Below are positions 53,268 through 62,155 of a stretch of 64,000 nucleotides of DNA, piece after piece. Origin of the DNA: Dysgonomonas sp. UBA7710. Lineage in GTDB: Bacteria; Bacteroidota; Bacteroidia; Bacteroidales; Dysgonomonadaceae. Every line of letters begins with the position of its first letter. Positions within the stretch are counted from its first letter, which is position 1. The stretch covers positions 33,744 through 97,743 of the forward strand of contig NZ_DLFW01000045.1 in assembly GCF_002482385.1 (NCBI RefSeq). Reading direction: 5' to 3'. The position numbers and the translations under genes were made by a program. Below the pieces are notes generated by a model. The model was not told the origin of the DNA. It saw only the letters and a list, made by a program, of their open reading frames with translations, and did no database searches.

Positions 53268-53939
53268 ATGAAAAAAATATCTCTATTATTGTTTATAGTT
53301 ATTGTATCCCTGCGCCTGCCGGCTCAGGATACAGGGGGCGGGCTTGAAGCCCGTATCGACTATGAAGTGGAAAGACGGGATGCGGCAAATGAAACAATAA
53401 CCGAAGAAGAGATAAAAAATAAGATATTCTCAGCTCCTGCAACATTCAGTTTTTATGGAAACGGAGGCAGTAAAGCTGTTTATTATACATGGTTTCTCTA
53501 CAAGAAAGGAGATTTGGAAAATCCTATAGCGCGCTATTCGGATAAGGATATAACAAGATATACCTTCGAAGAGTTTGGAGAATATGTTATGAAACTGGAG
53601 GTTACAGACAATGATTCCAATACATCTGAAGATACATTCTCATTTACTATTTCCGAATCTTACCTGGATCAGCCTAATTATTTTTCACCGGGAGACTCTC
53701 CGGGCACGAATGACGAGTTCAGGGTTGCATACAGATCTATCGTGAAATTTAAGTGCACTATTTTCAATCGTTGGGGGCAAAAACTCTTTGAATTTACCGA
53801 TCCGGCTAAGGGCTGGGACGGAACATATAAAGGGAAATATGTGAATACCGGGGTTTACTACTATGTAATAGATGCTTTGGGCTCTGATGGAATCAGATAT
53901 AAAAGGGGAGGGGATATAAATATTCTCCGTTCCCGCTGA
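53268..53939 (+). CDS. Small secreted protein with PKD-like and CHU_C (T9SS type B) sorting domains
   Basis: The 223-residue protein has a signal peptide (KKISLLLFIVIVSLRLPAQ), a PKD-like beta domain (about 40-130; TFSFYGNGGSKAVYYTWFLY and YVMKLEVTDNDSNTS) and a C-terminal CHU_C-type domain (about 135-220; CTIFNRWGQKLFEFTDPAKG then WDGTYKGKYVNTGVYYYVI). CHU_C directs substrates through the type IX secretion system and attaches them to the surface. The cargo part is unusually small. It lies 176 nt after spt, with its own promoter element. Confidence 0.88.
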   Translation: MKKISLLLFIVIVSLRLPAQDTGGGLEARIDYEVERRDAANETITEEEIKNKIFSAPATFSFYGNGGSKAVYYTWFLYKKGDLENPIARYSDKDITRYTFEEFGEYVMKLEVTDNDSNTSEDTFSFTISESYLDQPNYFSPGDSPGTNDEFRVAYRSIVKFKCTIFNRWGQKLFEFTDPAKGWDGTYKGKYVNTGVYYYVIDALGSDGIRYKRGGDINILRSR

Positions 53940-54122
53940 AATGGCTGTTGAAATAAATTTTTATTGTACCTCTAATTTGTTGTTTTATCATTATAATTTT
54001 ATCTATAGTTATTTACTCCGGCTTTTAATTGATGCTCTCCGAGGAAATAAAAAGCTGGAAACGGAAAAGTGGAAGTTGAATAGAATTATCAATTGACGAA
54101 GCTAAATTGACAAAGTGAAAAA

Positions 54123-54180
54123 TAGTGTAAAAAGTGTCAACTTTGTCAACTTTTTATGAGTGGTAAGTTTTAAGTGTAAG
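54123..54180 (+). repeat. Diverged copy D of the composite repeat
   Basis: AGTGTCAACTTTGTCAACTT resembles the GTTACCTTTGTTACTTTTT word of the other islands with base changes, followed by AAGTTTTAAGTGTAAG. The 445-nt gap 53940-54384 contains no gene. Confidence 0.4.
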
Positions 54181-54353
54181 AGTATTGTATTTATTCACTG
54201 TTGTTTACGGTATGTATGCCGCACTGAACAATAAACAGGGCAAAAAAATGGGGATATGCATTACACCCCTGTAAGCCTTCGGTAGAGATTAATTAATTTG
54301 AAGGGTTTGCCCTACTAATAAGAGTGAGATTACTAAGTTCTGATAAAAAAAAC

Positions 54354-54361
54354 TATATTTG
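54354..54361 (+). promoter_or_regulatory. -7 element of the outer-membrane candidate gene
   Basis: TATATTTG matches TAnnTTTG exactly, 23 nt upstream of the start codon. Confidence 0.45.
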
Positions 54362-54384
54362 AGACATAACCAGTAACTATAAAT

Positions 54385-55860
54385 ATGAAATACATCCTGT
54401 CGTTCGTCCTTTTTATTCTGCTTTCGGCATCTATGTTTTCTCAGGAGTATAATCTCGCGGGTATGCAGGGATTAAGGAATGGGAAAGGAGAAGTAATGTT
54501 GGAATTGAGCGGGTATGAGATTGCTGTTACAACTGTTAAGGGGCAGATAAATAATGAAAAGACAATCGATGCCATAAAAAAGAAGTATAATATAGAAACA
54601 GTTCTGGCCGAATATTCTGAACCCGAAATTGAGAGAACAAATAAGATAATAGAATCTGAATCGAAGATAAAAGATCGTCCGAAGGTAAAGCTGAGTCAGG
54701 TATGTTATATATTCGGTAAATCGGATAAAGAAGTCGAAGTGGTCTCATTTCAGACACTAAACCAACGTGATATCGTATTGGAAGAGGAGGTTGTCAGGGT
54801 ATTTCTCGAAAACGGACTTACATATTATATCTCGGATGAAAGGACTGCTAATTCTATTTCGTTCGCCGGTCGGGAAATAAATCTCGGTTCGGCATGTAAC
54901 TGGATGAGTCCGCATAATGTAAATTGTAAAGGCGGACAGATGAGCTGGTCGGAGTTTCCATCGTTCGAAAGTGCCAATCTGGGTATTAATACACGTATTG
55001 ATGCCAATGTGAATGAGAATATAAGCATACTGGCTGAGGATGATATAGATGTCGTATTCGAGGGAATCCCTTCCCTTGCCCATCGTGTGGTGTATAAACA
55101 GAAATCAGGATTTGGACGGAGAACAAACCCGCTGATTGTTTATTATATAGTTCAGGAGGTCAGGGGGCGATATGTAAGTTGTGTGTTGAGTAATTACGGA
55201 TATAACAGGAATGATTATGAACTGGCCCCGCTTTTACGGGAAGTAATGAGCATACCCGTATTGCCGGAGACCGCATATAACCAGTTTGATATACCTCAGT
55301 TTGAAGAAAATCAGAAAGAAGAGCCAGAGGAGAAGGAATACCTTATAAACCTTGTCGAGATCCGTGCCGGAAGCTGGTTTCCGCTAGGCAGTTTGAGGAA
55401 TGCGTATAAAGCAGCGCCATCCATCGGTGCTTATGTAGGTTATCCCATAAAGAAAGTAATGGCCGTGGATATTGGTTTTCAGGTAGCTTTTCCTGTAAGC
55501 CGGGAACTTTTCGATTATTATTACCGGAAAGAGCCCTATGCTACAAAAGCCGATGTAGTAGTGAATGTAAACGCGCGCTTCCGTTATCAGCAGGAGGCTG
55601 CCAGAAATGTTTACTGGACTACCTATGCAGGGGCCGGGGTGATTTCAGTTCAGACCGATCTGGAGAAAGAATATTACGGTGATGGGGAAAGCAAATGGCA
55701 TAGCTTTGAAACATTGGATGTTTTCGGCGGTGTGAATATACGGTATAAAAAAGTAGGGCTATATCTCGAATATCATTATACACCATATTCCATCGCTAAT
55801 AAGGTAAGGGCGAATTATGGGAATAGCGCAGTGAATCTGGGTATTGCGGTCTGCTTTTAA
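54385..55860 (+). CDS. Secreted protein of unknown function with C-terminal beta-barrel-like domain
   Basis: The 491-residue protein has a signal peptide (KYILSFVLFILLSASMFSQ). The N-terminal half (about 20-310) has no recognised family. The C-terminal part (about 325-491) shows alternating amphipathic strands (VEIRAGSWFPLGSLRNAYKA, GAYVGYPIKKVMAVDIGFQV, VNIRYKKVGLYLEYHYTPYS) and ends in Phe (LGIAVCF), as outer-membrane beta-barrels do. A glutamate-rich linker (KEEPEEKEY) separates the halves. I cannot name a function. Confidence 0.7.
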   Translation: MKYILSFVLFILLSASMFSQEYNLAGMQGLRNGKGEVMLELSGYEIAVTTVKGQINNEKTIDAIKKKYNIETVLAEYSEPEIERTNKIIESESKIKDRPKVKLSQVCYIFGKSDKEVEVVSFQTLNQRDIVLEEEVVRVFLENGLTYYISDERTANSISFAGREINLGSACNWMSPHNVNCKGGQMSWSEFPSFESANLGINTRIDANVNENISILAEDDIDVVFEGIPSLAHRVVYKQKSGFGRRTNPLIVYYIVQEVRGRYVSCVLSNYGYNRNDYELAPLLREVMSIPVLPETAYNQFDIPQFEENQKEEPEEKEYLINLVEIRAGSWFPLGSLRNAYKAAPSIGAYVGYPIKKVMAVDIGFQVAFPVSRELFDYYYRKEPYATKADVVVNVNARFRYQQEAARNVYWTTYAGAGVISVQTDLEKEYYGDGESKWHSFETLDVFGGVNIRYKKVGLYLEYHYTPYSIANKVRANYGNSAVNLGIAVCF

Positions 55861-55875
55861 TCGTATGCCCGTATT

Positions 55876-56658
55876 TTATTCAGCTTTCTTGGCCTCCTCC
55901 CATAAGGCATCCATTTCAGACAGGGTCATATCTTTCAGGATTTTCCCTTGCTTCTTTGCCTCTTGTTCGATATAGTTGAACCGACGGATAAACTTTTGGT
56001 TTGTACGTTCCAATGCATTATCAGGATTGACTTTATACAGGCGGGCTGCGTTAATAAGACTGAAGAACATATCTCCGAACTCAGCTTCTGTTTTATTTGC
56101 ATCCATATTTGCTATTTCATTTTTCAGTTCTGTGAACTCTTCCGAAACCTTATCCCACACATCTTCTTTCTTTTTCCAGTCAAATCCGGCATTACGCGCT
56201 TTATCCTGTATCCGGTGAGCCTTAGCGATTGAAGGTAAGGATGCCGGTACTCCTTCGAGGATGGTTTTGTTTCCGCCCTTTTCTTTCAGTTTGAGCTGCT
56301 CCCACGATTTCTCCACGTCGCCGGCTGTCTTGGCGGCATCATCTCCGAATACATGGGGATGGCGGAATATGAGTTTATCGCATAGGGCATTACATATATC
56401 GGCAATATCATAGGTTTCTTTTTCTTCTCCTATTTTTGCATAGAATATAACGTGGAGAAGCACATCTCCCAGTTCTTTCTTAATCTCGTTATCATTATTT
56501 TTAATGATGGCCTCACAGAGTTCATATACTTCTTCGATTGTGTTTGTGCGCAGACTTTCGTTTGTTTGTTTGGCATCCCAGGGACATTTTACCCGTAGTT
56601 CGTCCATGATGTCGAGAAGCCTGCCGAATGCTTCCAGCTTTTGGTCTTTTGTATGCAT
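55876..56658 (-). CDS. mazG: Nucleoside triphosphate pyrophosphohydrolase MazG
   Basis: The 260-residue protein has two MazG-type halves. The first shows VKCPWDAKQTNESLRTNTIE and EVYELCEAI, then KELGDVLLHVIFYAKIGEE; the second shows VSEEFTELKNEI and AEFGDMFFSLINAARLYKV. EExxE and ExxD type Mg ligands are present. It hydrolyses non-canonical NTPs to NMP and PPi, which sanitises the nucleotide pool. Length matches E. coli MazG (263). It is transcribed after dsbD with a terminator between them. Confidence 0.96.
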   Translation of the reverse strand: MHTKDQKLEAFGRLLDIMDELRVKCPWDAKQTNESLRTNTIEEVYELCEAIIKNNDNEIKKELGDVLLHVIFYAKIGEEKETYDIADICNALCDKLIFRHPHVFGDDAAKTAGDVEKSWEQLKLKEKGGNKTILEGVPASLPSIAKAHRIQDKARNAGFDWKKKEDVWDKVSEEFTELKNEIANMDANKTEAEFGDMFFSLINAARLYKVNPDNALERTNQKFIRRFNYIEQEAKKQGKILKDMTLSEMDALWEEAKKAE

Positions 56659-56684
56659 AGCCGCTTATTTTATTATTTAGAGAA

Positions 56685-56710
56685 AAAGCAGATTCTTTCA
56701 AACCTGCTTT
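56685..56710 (-). terminator. Terminator between dsbD and mazG
   Basis: Arms AAAGCAG and CTGCTTT (7 bp, extendable) with a 12-nt loop; on the minus strand a TTTTTCTC tail follows. Confidence 0.7.
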
Positions 56711-56718
56711 CTCTTCCT

Positions 56719-58746
56719 TTATTTTGTCTCTTCCTTTATTTTCTTGAAGTTAGTAAGTCCTGTATTCAGGAACTCAATGTATTTGTTCACATCTTCATCG
56801 TAGGCGTATGAAGGGCCTATTGGTTTTCCCGCATGATCGAGCAATACATAGTATGGTTGGGAATTGGTTCCAAACTTATGGCGTTGCAGGTAACTCCATT
56901 TATCTCCGATTGTTTTTAGCTTGGTTGTTTTGCCGTTTTCTTCCACCTCTATAACCTCCGGCAATTTCTTCTTGTCGTCTACCATGAGCGTTATCAGCAC
57001 ATAATCCTTTTCAAGAAGGTCTTTTACACGGGCATCTGTCCATACAGACGCTTCCATCTTACGGCAGTTGACACACCCATATCCCGAAAAGTCTATCATC
57101 ACAGGCTTATTGTTCTTACGTGCATATTCCATACCGGCTTCATAATCATCAAACTTGGCATGCACTTCTCCTTTATACAGGTTGAAATCCTGAGTAAATA
57201 ACGGAGGAGAGAAAGCGCTTATCGATTTCAGTGGCGCCCCCCACAAGCCCGGGATCATATAAATGGCAAATGCAAATGAGATGATAGCCAAAAAGAGGCG
57301 TGGCACAGATACATGTTTCAGGTCGCTATCGTGCGGTAATTTAAGTTTACCCAACAGATAAACGCCAAGTAATGCAAAAATGGCAATCCACAATACAAGG
57401 AACACTTCACGGTCAAGTATGCCCCATCCATAAGCCAAATCGGCTACAGAGAAGAATTTGAGAGCTAAAGCCAATTCCAGAAAACCTAGTACCACCTTTA
57501 CCGAATTGAGCCATCCTCCCGATTTAGGCATACTTTCGAGCCATGACGGGAATATCGCAAATAACGAGAATGGTATAGCCAGAGCCAAAGCAAAGCCGAA
57601 CATCCCTATTGCCGGTGCGACAATAGAGCCCGAGCCGGCGGCCTGCACCAACAGCGTCCCGATAATAGGCCCTGTACAGGAGAATGAAACCAGAGCCAGC
57701 GTAAATGCCATGAAGAAAATGCTGATAATACCTGTCGTAGAATCGGCCTTCTGGTCCATCTTATTCGTCCATGAAGAAGGTAAAACCAGTTCAAACGCGC
57801 CGAAAAACGATATGGCGAAAACAACCAGCAGGGCAAAGAATATCAGATTGAAAATAGCGCTGGTTGCCAGATCATTCAGTGCACTTGCGCCGAATATAGC
57901 TGTGATAAGCAATCCTAATGCAACATATATAATAATGATGCCCAAGCCGTAAGTCATGGCATCCTTTATAGCCTTGCCTTTGTTCTTTTTGTTCCGTTTC
58001 AGGAAAAAGCTGACAGTCATAGGTATCATCGGCCATACACAAGGTGTAAGTAAGGCCAGAAGCCCCCCGCCGAAACCTCCCAGAAATATCCAGAACAATG
58101 ATTGGTCGGAAGTGTCTCCGGCTGCACCATAAGCTTTTACTTCTTCTATCACAGGTTTCCAAAGATCGCTGCTGCTGGCTGCTGCTGTTGAGGTTTGGTT
58201 CAATGTATCCGTTGTTGCAGTGTCTACAGATGAGGCTTCGTCTGTAATATCCGCAGATGTTCCGCCGGCGGGAACTAATGTTGCCGGCAGATCTTTAGAC
58301 TTGAAGCTCAAATCTATTTTTATAGGGATACATTGTCCGTCTACTTCGCTACATACCTGGGAACGTAAATCTCCTTCGAGTAGAAATACTGCTTTGTCCG
58401 TAACTCTCAGGCGCTGGACGAATGTGGCCTGTGTTTCGTAATATCCGATTTCCATCTGGAATATTTTGTCGTAACTCTTTTTCAGCTTTGAGTTGACAGC
58501 TTTAAATTCACCTGCTTTGGTTGCTCCTTTCAGATTGTCTATAGTCAGACTGGTTGGCATAGGGCCTCCTTCCGGGATATGGATATCATAAAGGTGCCAT
58601 GTAGGATCTATCTTGAAGTTTACGGTTAATTCCATTTCTCCGTTTCCTTTGTCGATAAGCTTTACTGTCCATGTCGCGGGATTCTGGGCATATATTCCAA
58701 TTGTGGATATAACTGATAAAATCAGGAATAAGAATGCTTTTTTCAT
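56719..58746 (-). CDS. dsbD: Thiol:disulfide interchange protein DsbD
   Basis: The 675-residue protein starts at MKKAFLFLILSVISTIGIYA (signal peptide). The N-terminal domain (about 25-165) has the DsbD-alpha cysteines in CSEVDGQC. An eight-helix membrane domain (about 215-500) carries the redox cysteines in TPCVWPMIP and SFSCTGPIIG. The C-terminal thioredoxin domain (about 535-675) has CVNC in SGYGCVNCRKMEASVW. It carries reducing power from cytoplasmic thioredoxin to the periplasm, for cytochrome c maturation and protein repair. The partner thioredoxin-fold lipoproteins at 41-44 kb may receive these electrons (inference). Confidence 0.97.
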   Translation of the reverse strand: MKKAFLFLILSVISTIGIYAQNPATWTVKLIDKGNGEMELTVNFKIDPTWHLYDIHIPEGGPMPTSLTIDNLKGATKAGEFKAVNSKLKKSYDKIFQMEIGYYETQATFVQRLRVTDKAVFLLEGDLRSQVCSEVDGQCIPIKIDLSFKSKDLPATLVPAGGTSADITDEASSVDTATTDTLNQTSTAAASSSDLWKPVIEEVKAYGAAGDTSDQSLFWIFLGGFGGGLLALLTPCVWPMIPMTVSFFLKRNKKNKGKAIKDAMTYGLGIIIIYVALGLLITAIFGASALNDLATSAIFNLIFFALLVVFAISFFGAFELVLPSSWTNKMDQKADSTTGIISIFFMAFTLALVSFSCTGPIIGTLLVQAAGSGSIVAPAIGMFGFALALAIPFSLFAIFPSWLESMPKSGGWLNSVKVVLGFLELALALKFFSVADLAYGWGILDREVFLVLWIAIFALLGVYLLGKLKLPHDSDLKHVSVPRLFLAIISFAFAIYMIPGLWGAPLKSISAFSPPLFTQDFNLYKGEVHAKFDDYEAGMEYARKNNKPVMIDFSGYGCVNCRKMEASVWTDARVKDLLEKDYVLITLMVDDKKKLPEVIEVEENGKTTKLKTIGDKWSYLQRHKFGTNSQPYYVLLDHAGKPIGPSYAYDEDVNKYIEFLNTGLTNFKKIKEETK

Positions 58747-58789
58747 AAACAACATCTATATTGATGGGTTATCTTATTTATAAGAATGA

Positions 58790-58821
58790 CAAAGTTAAAA
58801 AAAAGAGTGCATAATAACAGA
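58790..58821 (-). promoter_or_regulatory. Promoter of dsbD
   Basis: Minus strand -7 TAACTTTG (58790-58797), 20-nt spacer, -33 TCTG (58818-58821; consensus TTTG). The start codon at 58746 is 43 nt downstream of the -7 box. Confidence 0.6.
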
Positions 58822-58873
58822 ATGGCAATCTCTTTTTTAGATTATTTGGGTAATATACTTTAAATTCTTGTTG

Positions 58874-58921
58874 TTAGAGACTGTTTAAAAATCGGAACGA
58901 ATAATTTGAAACAGACTCTAA
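58874..58921. repeat. Short inverted repeat in the dsbD upstream gap
   Basis: Arms TTAGAGACTGTTT and AAACAGACTCTAA (12 of 13 pairs) surround a 22-nt spacer. It may be a MITE-like remnant or a terminator. The remaining gap 58756-59229 has no gene; an ORF on the minus strand is low-complexity (isoleucine- and proline-rich) and not convincing. Confidence 0.4.
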
Positions 58922-59229
58922 ATAATTAAAAACATAAAAAAAAATACATCCCATTCCCCAAAATTCAAAAATTCCCCAAAATTGCAGTAATATATTGCAC
59001 CGTGAAAAAATGGAAAGTCTGGAAAGTCCGGATAATCCGGGTATGAAGAAGTTTTGGGTATGGGTATAAGAAGTATTAAAATAATAATTAAAATATGCAG
59101 TTGATTTGTTTTTTTTCGTGGCCGGTACATCCGGAATGGGAGCGTCTTACTCTCGGTTTATTTCTGTTTTTTCCTTTGAATATTTTTTTATCCGCAAGCG
59201 ATAATCTTTAACTATTAACTACAAACTCA

Positions 59230-59834
59230 ATGAAAAGAATGAAGAAAACTTTACAACCATTTGCTGTCACCAGATCATTATTCTTTCTGACAGTATTCCC
59301 GTTACAGTCTCAGGTGACGATAGGGGCCGGCATCGAACCTGTCAGGGCTGCTTTGCTGGACCTGAAAGATAATGATCCGGATGGGGATAATGTAACATCC
59401 AAAACGGGGGGATTGGTCCTTGCCCGTGTGAAGCTGAAACACATGAAATCAACTTTAGTGCAGCGAATGATTACACAACCAACCTGCAGTGTCATTGGCT
59501 TTCTACCCCTCCTCCGGGTAGCGTCCTTGTGAGTGCTACCGCGGAAAACATCAAATTGGGTGACAGCACCGGAGGTATGCTGTGGATCGGTTCACCTGAT
59601 GTAAGCATGTCAAAAACTAACGGCTGGATTGTATTCGATCTTACAAGCGTGGGGGGCACAAATGAATCTAAGACATTCTACTGCGTTTGGCACGGAATGC
59701 GCATCAACGCGGAAGGCGTAAACGGTATTGATCTGCTCAAGTTCCGAGGCCAGTATTACAACATACAAGGGAATCAGGCCATGCCAGCACACACGGTCAG
59801 TGTGAATATCATCTGGGAGAAAGTGGCGTTCTAA
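59230..59834 (+). pseudogene. Broken secreted surface-protein gene (frame change near 59430)
   Basis: The first part encodes a signal peptide and QVTIGAGIEPVRAALLDLKD, then SKTGGLVLARVKL, typical of Bacteroidota surface proteins. The frame then changes. The second part, in another frame, continues ETHEINFSAANDYTTNLQ and CHWLSTPPPGSVLVSATAEN, then GWIVFDLTSV, and ends NIIWEKVAF. A one-base deletion near 59430, or an internal deletion joining two distant parts of a longer gene, would explain this. The region is visibly richer in G and C than its neighbours (for example GCCGGGCCTACCCCCCC downstream). A sequencing error is also possible. Confidence 0.7.
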
Positions 59835-60024
59835 GCCGGGCCTACCCCCCCACTCGCGCAGACGTCCCGTCTGTGTGTTGCGTAGTAAATATTTTTGCCC
59901 TGTCAACAAGACACGATTGGAAGTCCGCGCCAGCAGGAAAAATAACGGAATATAAAAATACAGTAAAGTCGTTATGTAATTTATATAAAGAATACCCGAA
60001 GTATTCATACTTTTTCAAAATTGG

Positions 60025-60059
60025 AAATCTGTGGGTCGTGATGATCCGCAGATTTTTTT
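60025..60059 (+). terminator. Terminator after the broken gene
   Basis: Arms AAATCTGTGG and CCGCAGATTT (one G-T pair) with a long T-run following. It lies 191 nt after the stop codon; the intervening GC-rich DNA also holds the hairpin CAGACG-TCC-CGTCTG. Confidence 0.8.
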
Positions 60060-60127
60060 ATGGATATATTGCTTTATGCGGGAATAATATTTAATGGAAT
60101 ACATATCGGAATTTTGTAAATAATTAT

Positions 60128-60135
60128 TACATTTG
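60128..60135 (+). promoter_or_regulatory. -7 element of the small membrane-protein gene
   Basis: TACATTTG matches TAnnTTTG exactly; the start codon lies 47 nt downstream. No clear -33 box. Confidence 0.45.
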
Positions 60136-60182
60136 CGCCTGATTTACATAACACAAACTAATAGAAGAAAAAACTACGCAAA

Positions 60183-60428
60183 ATGAAACGGTTATTATTA
60201 ACAATATTTCTGTTTGTAGTAATGGGAATGCAAGCAAATCTTGATGCGCAAACAGGTGCAGAGGGCATGAGGCTCCTCAACGGGGTGGAATACTCCCCTA
60301 AAGAGAAAAAGACGGAAGCACATAGCGGACCGCTGCGATATCTGCGGGGAGATTATCTGATATTGATACTTGGAGTGGGTGCATACATTATGATAAAGAG
60401 AAGAAAAACCAGAAGAATAGATCTTTAA
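60183..60428 (+). CDS. 81-residue membrane protein of unknown function
   Basis: It has a signal-peptide-like N-terminus (KRLLLTIFLFVVMGMQANLD, with AQ after it), a short polar middle (about 25-58; RLLNGVEYSPKEKKTEAHSG) and a C-terminal membrane helix (about 59-72; YLILILGVGAYIM) followed by a basic tail KRRKTRR. It looks like a single-span protein with a periplasmic loop and cytoplasmic basic end. It has its own promoter element and terminator. No family recognised. Confidence 0.65.
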   Translation: MKRLLLTIFLFVVMGMQANLDAQTGAEGMRLLNGVEYSPKEKKTEAHSGPLRYLRGDYLILILGVGAYIMIKRRKTRRIDL

Positions 60429-60434
60429 ATACAG

Positions 60435-60461
60435 AGCCGACATTTAGTTTTCGGCTTTTTT
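60435..60461 (+). terminator. Terminator after the small membrane-protein gene
   Basis: Arms AGCCGA and TCGGCT with a 10-nt loop, followed by a run of T. Confidence 0.8.
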
Positions 60462-60497
60462 TATGCTTAATTGGTAATGTGAAAAACAATTTTAAGA

Positions 60498-61805
60498 ATG
60501 GAAGAGAAAAAAGTAGTATTAGGAATTAAAGAGAAGCCCAGGCCGGCACAATGGCTGCTGTTGAGTATCCAGCATTTATTCGCTATGTTTGGCGCTACAG
60601 TCTTGGTTCCCGCTCTGACAGGGATGAGCCCCGCAGTAGCATTGATCTCCAGTGGTATAGGCACACTTGTCTTTATTGTGATAACGAAGGGTAAGGTGCC
60701 TTCTTATTTAGGGTCTTCATTTGCCTTTATCAATCCTATTATCGCAGTAAAAGCCTTGGAGCTCGATCCTGCATCGGGAGTAGGTATGGGAAGTTTTCTT
60801 GTCGGGAGTTTTCTTGTCGGGGTCACTTATTCTGTTGTCGCTTTGATTATTACCAAGGCGGGTACGAAATGGCTGATGAAATTATTACCGCCTGTAGTTG
60901 TCGGTCCGGTTATAATGGTGATTGGGTTGGGCCTTTCGGCAACGGCAGTGAATATGTCTACGAATAATCCGGCCGGGGATTATGATCTTACCTATGTTAT
61001 AGTTGGTCTGGTGACTCTTACCATAACCATTCTGACTGCGATATTTACCCGTGGTTTCCTGAGCGTGATACCGGTTCTTGTGGGTATCGTAGGGGGATAT
61101 ATATTCTCTATAATTCTGGGTATTGTCGATTTGCAGGCTGTCATAGATGCCAAATGGATTCAACTTCCTCCATTCGAAGTGCCTTTTGTTCATTATACGC
61201 CATCATTTACATGGAGGATATTCCTGATGATGGTTCCTGTAGCTATCGTTCCTATTGCCGAGCATATCGGGCATCAGTTGGTACTTAGTAAAGTTGTAAA
61301 TAAAGATTTGATAAAAGATCCGGGGCTGGACCGGTCCATGCTCGGAGATGGTGTTGCTACAATGATAGCAGCCTCAATCGGTGGGCCTCCGGTAACAACA
61401 TATGGAGAGAATATCGGAGTGTTGGCTATTACGCGCGCATTCAGTATCTATCTGTTTGTCGGCGCTGCCATATTTGCGATCCTGTTTGGCTTCTGCGGTA
61501 AAATAGCGGCCTTGCTTGCCACAATTCCGACTCCGGTTATGGGAGGAGTTTCCATCTTATTGTTTGGTATTATTGCTTCCAGCGGATTGCGTATGCTGGT
61601 AGAAAACAAAGTGGATTTCAGCCGTAAGCGCAATCTTATCATATCATCGGTTATTTTGGTTATCGGTATTGGCGGCGCAGCTATTCATATAGGAAAAACT
61701 TTTTCACTGGAGGGTATGGCCCTGGCCTCTATCATCGGTGTCGTATTGAATCAGGTATTGCCCGGCAAACAAGTTGTCGATTTCGACGAAATGTTTAAAG
61801 ATTAA
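60498..61805 (+). CDS. uraA: Uracil/xanthine permease (NCS2 family)
   Basis: The 435-residue inner-membrane transporter has about 14 hydrophobic segments. It opens GIKEKPRPAQWLLLSIQHLF, with FGATVLVPALTGMSPAVAL, and has the signature region around AEHIGHQLVLSKVV (transmembrane 8 Glu) and GGPPVTTYGENIGVLAITRA (the QxNxGxxxxT-like motif). It takes up uracil or a related nucleobase by proton symport. The UraA type is favoured over xanthine types by overall motif match, without certainty. It is monocistronic. Confidence 0.93.
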   Translation: MEEKKVVLGIKEKPRPAQWLLLSIQHLFAMFGATVLVPALTGMSPAVALISSGIGTLVFIVITKGKVPSYLGSSFAFINPIIAVKALELDPASGVGMGSFLVGSFLVGVTYSVVALIITKAGTKWLMKLLPPVVVGPVIMVIGLGLSATAVNMSTNNPAGDYDLTYVIVGLVTLTITILTAIFTRGFLSVIPVLVGIVGGYIFSIILGIVDLQAVIDAKWIQLPPFEVPFVHYTPSFTWRIFLMMVPVAIVPIAEHIGHQLVLSKVVNKDLIKDPGLDRSMLGDGVATMIAASIGGPPVTTYGENIGVLAITRAFSIYLFVGAAIFAILFGFCGKIAALLATIPTPVMGGVSILLFGIIASSGLRMLVENKVDFSRKRNLIISSVILVIGIGGAAIHIGKTFSLEGMALASIIGVVLNQVLPGKQVVDFDEMFKD

Positions 61806-61822
61806 GCATAAAAAACTAATTC

Positions 61823-61865
61823 TGAGTTATGAATTATATCATTTGTGTTTATAATTCATAACTCA
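61823..61865. terminator. Hairpin after uraA
   Basis: Arms GAGTTATGAATTATA and TATAATTCATAACTC (15 bp, perfect) with an 11-nt loop, followed by TTTCTTTT. It lies 18 nt after the stop codon. The remaining gap to 62155 has no gene. Confidence 0.65.
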
Positions 61866-62080
61866 TTTCTTTTATATCCTGCACAATTTTACTCTTTGCC
61901 TTATCTTCTTTTCAAAGTCCAAAAAATAATAAATGCCGTATTTTCACCATGTTATAATAAGTTAACAGTTGTGATTGATGGTTTATTTGTTATCTTGCTA
62001 TTTTTTAGCGGTTTATCCGGAAGTATGCTGTAAAACATGTTTAAAATGCTGTTAAATAGTCCTTTTTTGCGGGGAATGAG

Positions 62081-62112
62081 GTTGCGAGCTTTTGAAAATA
62101 GTTTTATATTTG
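62081..62112 (+). promoter_or_regulatory. Promoter of ndk
   Basis: -7 TATATTTG (62105-62112) matches exactly; a GTTG at 62081-62084 lies 20 nt upstream as a -33 candidate. The start codon at 62156 lies 43 nt downstream. Confidence 0.6.
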
Positions 62113-62155
62113 ACGGTTATATAAGCTAAATCGTATTCATTTCGAACCAAAAATT

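Noticed and set aside
58918..59130. 70-codon minus-strand ORF in the gap before the broken gene
   Set aside because: Low-complexity (Ile/Pro/Phe-rich) and without start context or homology that I recognise.
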